From positions 1 through 14,833 of the forward strand of contig JAGSPR010000376.1 in assembly GCA_018262455.1 (NCBI GenBank): DNA of 14,833 nt, in the 5' to 3' direction. This stretch comes from Deltaproteobacteria bacterium (GTDB taxonomy: Bacteria > Myxococcota > Polyangia > Haliangiales > Haliangiaceae). Position numbers and translations under genes: made by a program. The notes beneath the pieces are model-generated. The model was not told where the DNA came from. It saw only the letters and a program-made list of their open reading frames with translations, and did no database searches. Each line of letters begins with the position of its first letter. The first letter of the stretch is position 1. Below, piece by piece: positions 6,945 to 13,798 of this stretch.

Positions 6945-8636
6945 GTGGCGCAGTCTCCAATCCAGCCAGCTGATGCGGGCATCAGCATCGGCCACGTATT
7001 CCTCGGAAAGTATCGCGTCGATGCGATCCTTGGCCAGGGTGGCATGGGTGTGGTGGCCAAGTGCACGCACCTCGGGCTGAACGAGCTGGTCGCGCTGAAG
7101 ATGCTGCGGCAAGACGTGGTGCTCGACCGCGATGCGACCGAGCGCTTCATGCGCGAGGCGCGGGCGGCCTCGAAGCTGCGCAGCGAGCACGTCGCGCGCG
7201 TGGTCGATGTCGGGACGTTCCCGGAGTCGGACGTCCCGTACATGGTGATGGAGTTCCTCGATGGTCACGACCTCGGGGACCTGCTCAAGCAGCGAGGTAC
7301 GATCCCGGCACCGTGGGCGTGCGCGCTCGTGTTGCAGGCGGCCGAGGCCCTCGCGGAGGCGCACTCGATCGACATCGTCCACCGCGATATCAAGCCGACG
7401 AACCTGTTCGTGACGTGGCGACCCGACGGCAGCGCGATCCTCAAGGTCCTCGATTTCGGGATCTCCAAGGCGCCGACGGGCGCGGACATGCAGCTGACGC
7501 AGACCCAGTCATTGCTCGGCACGCCGGCGTACATGTCTCCCGAGCAGATGCGGTCCGCTCGGCTCGTCGATGCACGCACGGACATCTGGTCACTCGGCGT
7601 CGTGCTGTACGAGCTGCTCGAAGGCCACCGGCCGTTCGAGGCCGACAGCTTCTCCGAAATGTGCGTCAAGGTCGCGATGGATTCGCCCGGTCCGATGACG
7701 ATGTCCCCGCCCGCGCTGCAGGACGTGGTCCGCAAGTGCCTCGCGAAGTCGCCCGACCAGCGCTACGCCAACATGGCCGAGCTCGGCCGCGATCTCATTC
7801 CATTCGCCCAGGACCCACATGGTTCCGCGCAGCTCGTCGAGCGCATGCAGCGTGTGCTCGGGCGACGCAACCACGCCGACTGGGAACAAGGCGTCGCGGG
7901 TCGCACGCCGCTGCCGGGACGCGCCGTGACGCCATCGCCAGCGCCGAGCACCGATCCGTTCGGGCGTCCCTTCCCGTCCGGACCGGGCACCGATCCGTTC
8001 GGGCGTCCGTTCCAGGCGTCCGGGCCAGGCACCGATCCTTTCGGGCGTCCCTTCCAGGCGTCCGCGCCGGGCAGCGCGCCGGTCTCCGCGCAGCACGAGT
8101 TCTCGCCGAGCGAGAACACCGCCATCGCCTTTCGTCGCAGCAAGCTCCCCGTGTTCTTGCTCGGGTTCATCGTGCTGGGTGTCGCCGTCGGTGCCGTGCT
8201 CATGCTCAGAGACCGTGGCGAGGCCGAACCCGTGGTCAGGAACGCGTCCGAGCCGGTCAAGCTCGCGCCCGAGCCAGCACAGGTCGTGCCCGGCCCCCCC
8301 CCCCCCGTCATCGACCCGCGCCTCGCGACGGGCAAGCCCGGCGACCTGGCTACCACCACGCCCCATCCCGTCGTGGGCCCCGGCAGCGCACAGGCGATCG
8401 TCAAGACCGTGGGCGACAAGGAGCCCACCCCCAAGGTGGTCGACTCGACCAAGCGCCCGATCAGGAACCCGAAGATCACGGTGAAAAAGGATCCGAACAA
8501 GACCGGCAAGACGGTGGGCAAGGAGGTGTCGAAGGTCCCGACCCCGAAGGTGGACGATCCGCCCAAGCCCGTCGACGACTGCCCGGCGATCGATCGAATC
8601 CGCCCTGGCGCGCCGTGCTCCAGGAAATCGCACTGA
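6945..8636 (+). CDS. Hanks-type serine/threonine protein kinase with one transmembrane segment
   Basis: Starting at GTG 6945 the product has 563 residues; a TTG at 6897 would add 16 but lies upstream of the likely promoter. The cytoplasmic kinase domain (about 23-290) is complete: Gly loop LGQGGMG (29-35), Lys52 in VALKML, HRDIKPTN (146-153) with catalytic Asp148, DFG (170-172), GTPAYMSPEQ (192-201) and DIWSLG (213-218). It should be active on Ser/Thr. A linker carries three tandem copies of a TDPFGRPF motif (about 336-370). A membrane segment follows at about 402-421 (PVFLLGFIVLGVAVGAVLM). The C-terminal part is Pro/Lys-rich and low in complexity, with two cysteines near the end, and would be outside the cytoplasm; it lacks a recognisable PASTA or other sensor. 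A run of 13 C encodes PPPP within it. The gene is followed 26 bp later by two TPR protein genes, possible partners or substrates. Confidence 0.93.
   Translation: MAQSPIQPADAGISIGHVFLGKYRVDAILGQGGMGVVAKCTHLGLNELVALKMLRQDVVLDRDATERFMREARAASKLRSEHVARVVDVGTFPESDVPYMVMEFLDGHDLGDLLKQRGTIPAPWACALVLQAAEALAEAHSIDIVHRDIKPTNLFVTWRPDGSAILKVLDFGISKAPTGADMQLTQTQSLLGTPAYMSPEQMRSARLVDARTDIWSLGVVLYELLEGHRPFEADSFSEMCVKVAMDSPGPMTMSPPALQDVVRKCLAKSPDQRYANMAELGRDLIPFAQDPHGSAQLVERMQRVLGRRNHADWEQGVAGRTPLPGRAVTPSPAPSTDPFGRPFPSGPGTDPFGRPFQASGPGTDPFGRPFQASAPGSAPVSAQHEFSPSENTAIAFRRSKLPVFLLGFIVLGVAVGAVLMLRDRGEAEPVVRNASEPVKLAPEPAQVVPGPPPPVIDPRLATGKPGDLATTTPHPVVGPGSAQAIVKTVGDKEPTPKVVDSTKRPIRNPKITVKKDPNKTGKTVGKEVSKVPTPKVDDPPKPVDDCPAIDRIRPGAPCSRKSH
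7945..8066 (+). repeat. three tandem coding repeats in the kinase linker
   Basis: The core CGATCC-TT(G/C)-TTCGGGCG recurs three times, each unit encoding (S/T)TDPFGRPF plus a short Pro/Ser/Ala spacer. Spacing between the first two units is 39 bp and the last two 42 bp. The copies are nearly identical at DNA level, pointing to recent tandem duplication. They encode a flexible stalk between the kinase domain and the membrane span. Confidence 0.75.
8294..8306 (+). repeat. 13-base poly-C tract inside the kinase gene
   Basis: Thirteen consecutive C residues encode a PPPP stretch at about residues 451-454 of the kinase, downstream of the membrane segment. Homopolymers of this length are prone to slippage in replication and to sequencing error. 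A change in length would leave the kinase domain and membrane anchor intact but replace the last about 110 residues. Confidence 0.9.
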
Positions 8637-8647
8637 GCGGCGGGCGC

Positions 8648-8656
8648 TGATACGGT
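8648..8656 (+). promoter_or_regulatory. extended -10-like element before the first TPR gene
   Basis: TG-A-TACGGT lies with its hexamer ending 6 nt before ATG 8663, which would place the transcription start on or next to the start codon. There is no Shine-Dalgarno sequence and no good -35. The upstream kinase gene ends only 26 bp away, so readthrough is also possible. Confidence 0.3.
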
Positions 8657-8662
8657 CCCGGG

Positions 8663-9586
8663 ATGCTCCCTCGTCGCGGTCTTGCGATCTCGATCGGTCT
8701 CGTGCTGGCGCTCGGGCATCCGGCAACCGCTGACATCGACAACGCGAAGGCCGAGCAGCTGTTCAACGAGGCCGTCGCGTTGCGCGACCGCGACCCGCAG
8801 CAAGCCTGCGCCAAGTTCGAGCAGTCCTACGCGGCGAACCCGCAGGCGATCGGGACCCTGCTGAACATCGCGCTGTGCGACGAGGCGACTGGCCGGATCG
8901 CGTCGGCGATCGCCAAGCTGACCGAGATCGTCGATCGTGCCCACGAGCAGAAGCTGGACGAGTACCTGCGTGCCGCTGAACAGCACCTGGCGCTGCTGAG
9001 GCCCGAAGTCCCCCACCTGACGATCACGTTCGCCGAGCCCCCGGTCGCCGAAACGACGCTCCTCGTCGATGATCGGGTCATCCCGCTGCATCACCTCGCC
9101 AACCTCCCGGTCGACCCGGGCGAGCGCGTCATCGTGGTGACCGCGCCCGGGCGCATCGCGTTCCGCAAGTCGATCGTGCTGGCGAGGCGCGCCAGCGAGC
9201 AACTCGTGGTCCCGCCACTCGAGAAGAGCGTCACCAAGAGCTCGCGACGCACGCTCGGCAAGATCACCACGATCGCAGGGATCGCGACGACGACCACCGG
9301 CATCACGCTCGCCCTGGTCGCGCTAAGTCGCTATCAAGAACCGTTCGACAGCGGCGCGTGCGATCGGGAGACCCGCGTGTGCACCGCCGACGGTAGCGCG
9401 ACGGTGGAGTCTGCGCGGACCCTCGGCAGTGTGAGCACCGTCGTGACCGTCGTGGGCATCGGAGCCGCCGCCGCCGGCGTGTACCTGTGGCTGCGGGCGC
9501 CGAGCGCGACCGCAGAACGCAAGGTGAGCCTCCTCCCACACGTCGGCCGCGACGGTGCGGGCCTCGTGGCGGTCGGCTGGTTCTGA
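8663..9586 (+). CDS. TPR and PEGA-like envelope protein with two membrane segments
   Basis: A protein of 307 residues with a signal peptide (1-23, ending ATA before Asp24). A helical TPR-like region follows (about 27-110; AEQLFNEAVAL...ACAKFEQSYAANP...LLNIALCDEATG). A beta-rich PEGA-like domain covers about 117-175 (VDPGERVIVVTAPG). Hydrophobic segments lie at about 201-221 and 257-277, separated by a loop with Cys233 and Cys240. The chain ends GWF. TPRs mediate protein contacts and PEGA-type domains are common in surface proteins of Myxococcota. The order matches that of the next gene, so the two are paralogues. It may be a partner or phosphorylation target of the kinase encoded 26 bp upstream, which is inference from position. 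No catalytic motif is visible and the specific function is unknown. Confidence 0.85.
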   Translation: MLPRRGLAISIGLVLALGHPATADIDNAKAEQLFNEAVALRDRDPQQACAKFEQSYAANPQAIGTLLNIALCDEATGRIASAIAKLTEIVDRAHEQKLDEYLRAAEQHLALLRPEVPHLTITFAEPPVAETTLLVDDRVIPLHHLANLPVDPGERVIVVTAPGRIAFRKSIVLARRASEQLVVPPLEKSVTKSSRRTLGKITTIAGIATTTTGITLALVALSRYQEPFDSGACDRETRVCTADGSATVESARTLGSVSTVVTVVGIGAAAAGVYLWLRAPSATAERKVSLLPHVGRDGAGLVAVGWF

Positions 9587-9593
9587 TCTGGAG

Positions 9594-9599
9594 TATGAT
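9594..9599 (+). promoter_or_regulatory. TATGAT -10-like hexamer before the second TPR gene
   Basis: TATGAT matches five of six bases of the -10 consensus and ends 6 nt before ATG 9606, the spacing expected if transcription starts at the ATG. No recognisable -35 lies 16-18 bp upstream and there is no Shine-Dalgarno sequence. Confidence 0.4.
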
Positions 9600-9605
9600 G
9601 GGATC

Positions 9606-10499
9606 ATGCGTCGTCCCGGGGTCCTCATCATCGCGTTGCTCCTCGCGTCGGATCCCGCTCGCGCCGAGACGCCACAGGACAAGGCCGACCAGCTCTTCAT
9701 GGAAGGTCGAGAGCTGATCAAGACCGGCAACGCGCGGGGTGCATGCGTGAAGTTCGAGGCCGCGATCGCGCTCGATCGCAATGCGCCCGGCGTCATGCTG
9801 AACCTCGGCCTCTGCTACGAGAAGCTCGGCAAGCTCGCGACCTCGCTGCGGTGGTATCGCAAGGCGCAGGTCGCGGCCAGCGAGGCCAAGCCGGAGCGGC
9901 TTACCGACTACGAGGCGGCCGCGACGGCCAGCACCGCGGAGCTCAAGTCGCGGGTCGCCACCGTGAAGATCGTCGTCACGGCAGCGCCCGAGGTCGAGGT
10001 CCGGATCGACGGCGTGATCCTCAGAGGCGACGATCTCGCCGAGTACCCCATCGATGCCGGCTCCCACCAGTTCGAGGCGCGTGCGCCCAACAAGGTCAGC
10101 TACGCAGATCGCTTCACGATCGCCAACAAGGACGCGAAGACGATCGTCGTCCCGGCGTTGCAGGACGCGCATTCCGCCAAGGACGTGGTCAGCACCACGA
10201 ACACGGGCCGGAAGCGGCAGGTGATCGGCATCGGCATCGGCATCGCCGGCGCCGGTGTGTTCGGGGGCTCGGTGCTCTACGCGAAGAAGGTCTCGGACGA
10301 CTTCAACAGCAGCGGCAAGCCGACGAACGCGTCCGCCCGGCTCAACATCCTCACGGGGACCGGCATCGCCGGGGTCGCCGCGGTGGGCCTGGGCGTGTAC
10401 CTGGTCTGGACCGCGCCGAAGCGGGAGCACAACGCAACCGCGCTCGCACCGGTGGTCACCAACGATCAGGTCGGCTTCGCGGTCAGCGGCGCGTTCTGA
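9606..10499 (+). CDS. TPR and PEGA-like envelope protein, paralogue of the upstream gene
   Basis: From ATG 9606 the product has 297 residues. The signal peptide runs 1-20 (ends ARA before Glu21). The TPR-like helices are about 23-110 (ADQLFMEGRELI...ACVKFEAAIALDRNAPGVMLNLGLCYEKLGK). The PEGA-like domain is about 118-176 (VRIDGV...PIDAGSHQFEARAP). Membrane segments lie at about 196-216 and 250-270, the first glycine/isoleucine-rich. The chain ends in a C-terminal Phe (VSGAF). It follows its paralogue after 19 bp and shares its domain order and length, so the pair arose by tandem duplication and then diverged strongly. An upstream in-frame ATG at 9555 overlaps the previous gene and gives no signal peptide at the terminus, so it is less likely. 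It converges on the DAHP synthase gene with 18 bp between the stops. Function unknown; envelope location inferred. Confidence 0.87.
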   Translation: MRRPGVLIIALLLASDPARAETPQDKADQLFMEGRELIKTGNARGACVKFEAAIALDRNAPGVMLNLGLCYEKLGKLATSLRWYRKAQVAASEAKPERLTDYEAAATASTAELKSRVATVKIVVTAAPEVEVRIDGVILRGDDLAEYPIDAGSHQFEARAPNKVSYADRFTIANKDAKTIVVPALQDAHSAKDVVSTTNTGRKRQVIGIGIGIAGAGVFGGSVLYAKKVSDDFNSSGKPTNASARLNILTGTGIAGVAAVGLGVYLVWTAPKREHNATALAPVVTNDQVGFAVSGAF

Positions 10500-10517
10500 G
10501 CCCGTCTCGCCTCCGGT

Positions 10518-11882
10518 TCAACGGATGGCCGGGATGGCCGCGAGCGAGGGCCGGCCGCGGACATGGTTCGAGATCCGCATCGCGATCTCGAGAGCCTGTT
10601 CGTAGTTCAAGCGCGGATCGACGCGGCTCTTGTAGGCGCGCTCGAGGTCGAGCTCCGACAGCCCGCGCGCGCCGCCGATGCACTCGGTGACGTCCTCGCC
10701 CGTCAACTCGACGTGCACGCCCCCGAGCCGTGAGCCGAGCTGGAAGTGAACCTCGAAGCTCTGCTCGAGCTCGGAGATGATCCGGTCGAACCGTCGCGTC
10801 TTGATCCCCGTCGGCGTGGTCTCGGTGTTGCCGTGCATCGGATCGCAGACCCAGAGCACGGTGCGTTTGGTCCGCCGCACCGCCTCGATCAGCGCCGGCA
10901 GCTTGGAGGCCACCTGGGTGGAGCCCATGCGATGGATCAGCGTGATCCGTCCAGGCTCGCGATCCGGATCGAGCACGTCGAGCAAGCCGACGAGCCACTC
11001 GTTCGTCATCGCGGGACCGATCTTGATCCCCAGAGGATTACGGATCCCACGATGAAACTCGACGTGCGCGCCGTCGAGCTGGGCGGTTCGCATGCCGATC
11101 CACGGGAAGTGCGTCGACAGGTTGTACCAACCCGGGCGCCTCGGCACCTGGCGGGTCTGCGCCTGCTCGTAAGGTAGCGCGAGTGCCTCGTGGCTGGTGA
11201 ACACGTCGACGCGGCGAAGGACCTCGCTCTCGACGCCGGTGATCGCCGAGACGAAGTCGAGTGACTCGCGGATCGAATCGACGACCCGTTGATACTGATC
11301 GGCGTTCGGCGTGCCCTTCGCGAACGAGACGTCCCAGTATTCGGGGTGGTGGAGATCGGCGAACCCACCCTCGGTGAGCCCGCGAATGAAGTTGAGGGTC
11401 AACGCGGCACGCTCGTAGGCGCGCAGCATCAACGTCGGATCCGGCTCGCGGTCGGCGGCGGAGAACGCGTCGCGGTTGATGAGGTCACCGCGGTACGCGG
11501 GGAGGGTCACATCCCCGCGTGTCTCGTCGTTGGCAGACCGCGGCTTCGCGTACTGACCCGCGATGCGGCCGATCCGGATCACCGGCTTGCGAGTGCCGTG
11601 GACGAGCACCAGGCTCATCTGCAGCAGGATCTTCAGCGTCGCCGTGATCGGCTCGGCGCGGCAATCATCGAAGCTCTCGGCGCAGTCGCCGCCTTGGAGC
11701 ACGAATGACTCACCGGCGGCCGCGCGTGCGAGCTCACCGCGGAGCTGCTCGACCTCCCACGACGTCACCAGCGGCGGCAAGCGCCCGATCTCCTCCACGA
11801 CGCTCGCGAGCTTCGCCGGATCGCCGTACCCTGCCTGCTGCATCGCGGGGTGGTTCTGCCAGCTCTTCGGTGACCAGGTCAT
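10518..11882 (-). CDS. aroF: class II 3-deoxy-7-phosphoheptulonate (DAHP) synthase
   Basis: A complete class II (plant/mycobacterial-type) DAHP synthase of 454 residues. It condenses phosphoenolpyruvate with erythrose 4-phosphate, the first step of the shikimate pathway to aromatic amino acids, in the cytoplasm. Diagnostic segments are QGGDCAE (63-69), AKPRS (112-116), FTSHEALALPYEQ (228-240), NPLGIKIGP (282-290), HRMGS (317-321), CDPMHGN (346-352), HVELTGEDVTEC (390-401) and DPRLNYEQ (422-429). The metal ligands expected from the mycobacterial enzyme (Cys87, His369, Glu411, Asp441) correspond to Cys67, His350, Glu392 and Asp422 at a nearly constant offset. The N-terminus is about 20 residues shorter than the mycobacterial one, so feedback sites there may differ. 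ATG 11882 overlaps the stop of the upstream nucleotidase (ATGA), with GGAG 8 nt before it, so translation is probably coupled. The symbol is by family usage; aroG or aroH would also be used. Confidence 0.96.
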   Translation of the reverse strand: MTWSPKSWQNHPAMQQAGYGDPAKLASVVEEIGRLPPLVTSWEVEQLRGELARAAAGESFVLQGGDCAESFDDCRAEPITATLKILLQMSLVLVHGTRKPVIRIGRIAGQYAKPRSANDETRGDVTLPAYRGDLINRDAFSAADREPDPTLMLRAYERAALTLNFIRGLTEGGFADLHHPEYWDVSFAKGTPNADQYQRVVDSIRESLDFVSAITGVESEVLRRVDVFTSHEALALPYEQAQTRQVPRRPGWYNLSTHFPWIGMRTAQLDGAHVEFHRGIRNPLGIKIGPAMTNEWLVGLLDVLDPDREPGRITLIHRMGSTQVASKLPALIEAVRRTKRTVLWVCDPMHGNTETTPTGIKTRRFDRIISELEQSFEVHFQLGSRLGGVHVELTGEDVTECIGGARGLSELDLERAYKSRVDPRLNYEQALEIAMRISNHVRGRPSLAAIPAIR

Positions 11883-13633
11883 TCAGGTGTCTCCGTCTCG
11901 CGACTCGTTGGCTTTCCACACTCGACCGGACGTTCACCCTCGTAGTCCATGCGCTTTCTTGTCGCCGAGTAGAGCTGGGCCGGATCGATCGTAGCGCGGG
12001 GCGTGCCCTTGAGCTTGCGGAGAGCCTCGGCCATCGCATCTCGGATGATCACGTCGGTCATCTGGATGGCGCCGTCGGGGAGCTTGAGCCGGCCGATCAG
12101 CCCATCGCGCCCGGATGCGAGGAAGTCGTTCGTGACGAGCGTGTACGAGCTATTCTCGGCCAGCGGCTTGCCCGCGACCGAGATCGTGACCTCGAGCTTG
12201 TTCGACTTGCAGCGTGCCCGGGCCGCCAGCCCGCCCCACGACAGGATCGCGCCGCCCCGCTGCAGGTTCGACGTCACCAGCTTGCGGAGGTGCGAGCCCT
12301 TGAGGTCGACGACCGCGAACCGGTTATCGAAGGGCATCGCCTCGAACAGCGCGCCGTAGGTGAGCTCGCCTCCGGGCATGTCGGCACGGAGGCCGCCGCC
12401 GTTCGTCAACGAGACCTGCGCATCGGGCCGCGCCGCGAGCATCAGATCACAGAACAAGTTTCCCTCGGCCGACTCGCCGCCGTACGACTTGGTCACCGTC
12501 TGCGCGAGCGTCACGCCGAGCTTCTCGGCCCGGCGCGTGCCGGCACGGGCCAGCGCCTCGTCGACGATCTTCTGCACCGCCGGATCGGGGACGACCGGCT
12601 TGCCCTCGTAGCTGCCCGGCTTGCAGTCCGCGATCGGCATCGGGTTGCCCTCGCCTTCGCCGCCGCACACCGCCTGCGGCCTGTAGATCTTCGACGAGGT
12701 CACGTGGCCATCCGGCGCGAGCCTCAGATCGACGCGACCGAATGCGCGGCCCGACGAGTACGACTCGATCACCGCGATGTCGGAGATCCGGTGCGCGATC
12801 CCCGCATGGGTGTGACCGGCGATGATCACGTCGACGACGCCCTTTGGCAGATCGCCGATCATCCGGAACAGCTCCTCGTCCCGATCACACGAAGAAACGT
12901 CGTTGGGATGATCGAGGTCCTTGCACTTGCTACCGATGTGCGCGGTCACGACGATCACGCGCGCGCCCTGTCCGCGCAGCGCGCTGGCTTCCGCCGCGAT
13001 CGCGACCGCAGGCGGCGAGATCGAGAGCCCGGCGAAGTTCGCCGACATCGTGGTGAACGGCGTCGACTCGGTGCTCGCGCCGATGATCCCGACCTTGATG
13101 CCTGCCACGTCGATCAGGGTCGAGGCCGGCATGTTCGGCCACTTGATCCGCGCGCTGCTCGTCTGGTCGACGATGTTCGAAGACAGGAACGGGAATCTTG
13201 CCTCCTTGGCGCGCGCCTTCAGGGCACCTCGCGGATCGTCCTCGATCGAGGCTGCCGTGACCGCGGGGCCTTCGGGCCCGAAATCGAACTCGTGGTTGCC
13301 GATCGCGGCCGCCGAGTAGCCGATCTGGTTGTACGCGCGGACCACATCGGCCCCCTCGGCGATGTTGGATTCGAGCGTCCCCTGGAACAGGTCGCCGGCA
13401 TCGATCAGCAGCATGCCGCCGCCATCGGCCGCGCGTGCAGCTCGTACGTTGGACACGAACCCGGCAACCAGTGGCAAACGCGCGAGGGCGCCGTGAAGGT
13501 CATTGGTGCCAACGATCGTCAACGTGACCGCACCGTGCCTGGTGTGCGGCGCCAGGCGTGGTGCCTGATCATGTACAGGCGGCTGCGAACATGCCACCCC
13601 CACGAGCAAGGGGAGCAAGCGGTACAGGCTCAT
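11879..13633 (-). CDS. secreted bifunctional metallophosphoesterase/5'-nucleotidase
   Basis: An intact 584-residue member of the UshA/5'-nucleotidase family, expected to release phosphate from nucleotides or related esters outside the cytoplasm. Residues 4-14 are hydrophobic and followed by Cys15 (VGVAC), a possible but non-ideal lipobox. The metallophosphoesterase domain has TNDLHG (Asp45, His47), DAGD (Asp78, Asp81), GNHE (Asn113, His114), AHIG (His232) and GHTH (His274, His276). The C-terminal domain (about 370-550) has GGESAEGNLFCD (385-396), NGGGLRAD (411-418), MPFDN (433-437) and NDFLASGRDG (502-511), matching substrate-binding loops. Insertions with cysteines (237, 249, 323, 337) set it apart from UshA. 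ATG 13633 is chosen because the signal sequence starts there; the frame is open 50 codons further, but that stretch is Arg-rich with no similarity. Its stop overlaps the DAHP synthase start, an unusual pairing. Confidence 0.93.
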   Translation of the reverse strand: MSLYRLLPLLVGVACSQPPVHDQAPRLAPHTRHGAVTLTIVGTNDLHGALARLPLVAGFVSNVRAARAADGGGMLLIDAGDLFQGTLESNIAEGADVVRAYNQIGYSAAAIGNHEFDFGPEGPAVTAASIEDDPRGALKARAKEARFPFLSSNIVDQTSSARIKWPNMPASTLIDVAGIKVGIIGASTESTPFTTMSANFAGLSISPPAVAIAAEASALRGQGARVIVVTAHIGSKCKDLDHPNDVSSCDRDEELFRMIGDLPKGVVDVIIAGHTHAGIAHRISDIAVIESYSSGRAFGRVDLRLAPDGHVTSSKIYRPQAVCGGEGEGNPMPIADCKPGSYEGKPVVPDPAVQKIVDEALARAGTRRAEKLGVTLAQTVTKSYGGESAEGNLFCDLMLAARPDAQVSLTNGGGLRADMPGGELTYGALFEAMPFDNRFAVVDLKGSHLRKLVTSNLQRGGAILSWGGLAARARCKSNKLEVTISVAGKPLAENSSYTLVTNDFLASGRDGLIGRLKLPDGAIQMTDVIIRDAMAEALRKLKGTPRATIDPAQLYSATRKRMDYEGERPVECGKPTSRETETPE

Positions 13634-13640
13634 GCGCCGC

Positions 13641-13646
13641 ACTCTA
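13641..13646 (-). promoter_or_regulatory. TAGAGT -10-like hexamer before the second nucleotidase gene
   Basis: TAGAGT (four of six consensus bases) ends 7 nt before ATG 13633 on the minus strand, with no Shine-Dalgarno sequence between. No good -35 is seen at 16-18 bp. It fits the leaderless arrangement at other starts in this window. Confidence 0.3.
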
Positions 13647-13761
13647 CCTCGGCGGCAGCGGTGCGCGGCCCAATGGCCTGCAGCCCGATCAACAGTTCGT
13701 AACCTGGCGCGCTGGCGACAGAACTTCCTCACATCACAACCCGCGCGACGTGAATATTTCT

Positions 13762-13770
13762 TGGTACCCT
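13762..13770 (+). promoter_or_regulatory. extended -10-like element upstream of the YXWxxW-repeat gene
   Basis: TGG-TACCCT fits the TGn plus -10 layout and lies 28 bp before ATG 13799, leaving room for a leader that carries the Shine-Dalgarno site. The surrounding AT-rich patch (GAATATTTCTT, 13752-13762) is unusual in this GC-rich window. No clear -35 is visible. Confidence 0.35.
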
Positions 13771-13788
13771 GCGTCCCTGTCACCGTTC

Positions 13789-13794
13789 AGGAGG
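13789..13794 (+). promoter_or_regulatory. strong ribosome binding site AGGAGG
   Basis: AGGAGG stands 4 nt before ATG 13799 and decides the start of the last gene. It is the strongest Shine-Dalgarno sequence in the window and contrasts with the plus-strand genes at 6945, 8663 and 9606, which have none. This suggests high expression. Confidence 0.8.
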
Positions 13795-13798
13795 AACG

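Noticed and set aside
7061..8650. 529-residue plus-strand frame overlapping the kinase
   Set aside because: The kinase frame holds all catalytic motifs; this one is Arg/Ala-rich without motifs.
11705..13702. 665-residue plus-strand open frame
   Set aside because: It lies opposite the recognisable nucleotidase and DAHP synthase start, is Arg-rich with no domain motif, and is a GC-driven shadow.
13634..13798. Pho box upstream of the second nucleotidase
   Set aside because: No pair of CTGTCAT-like direct repeats at the right spacing was found in the intergenic region.
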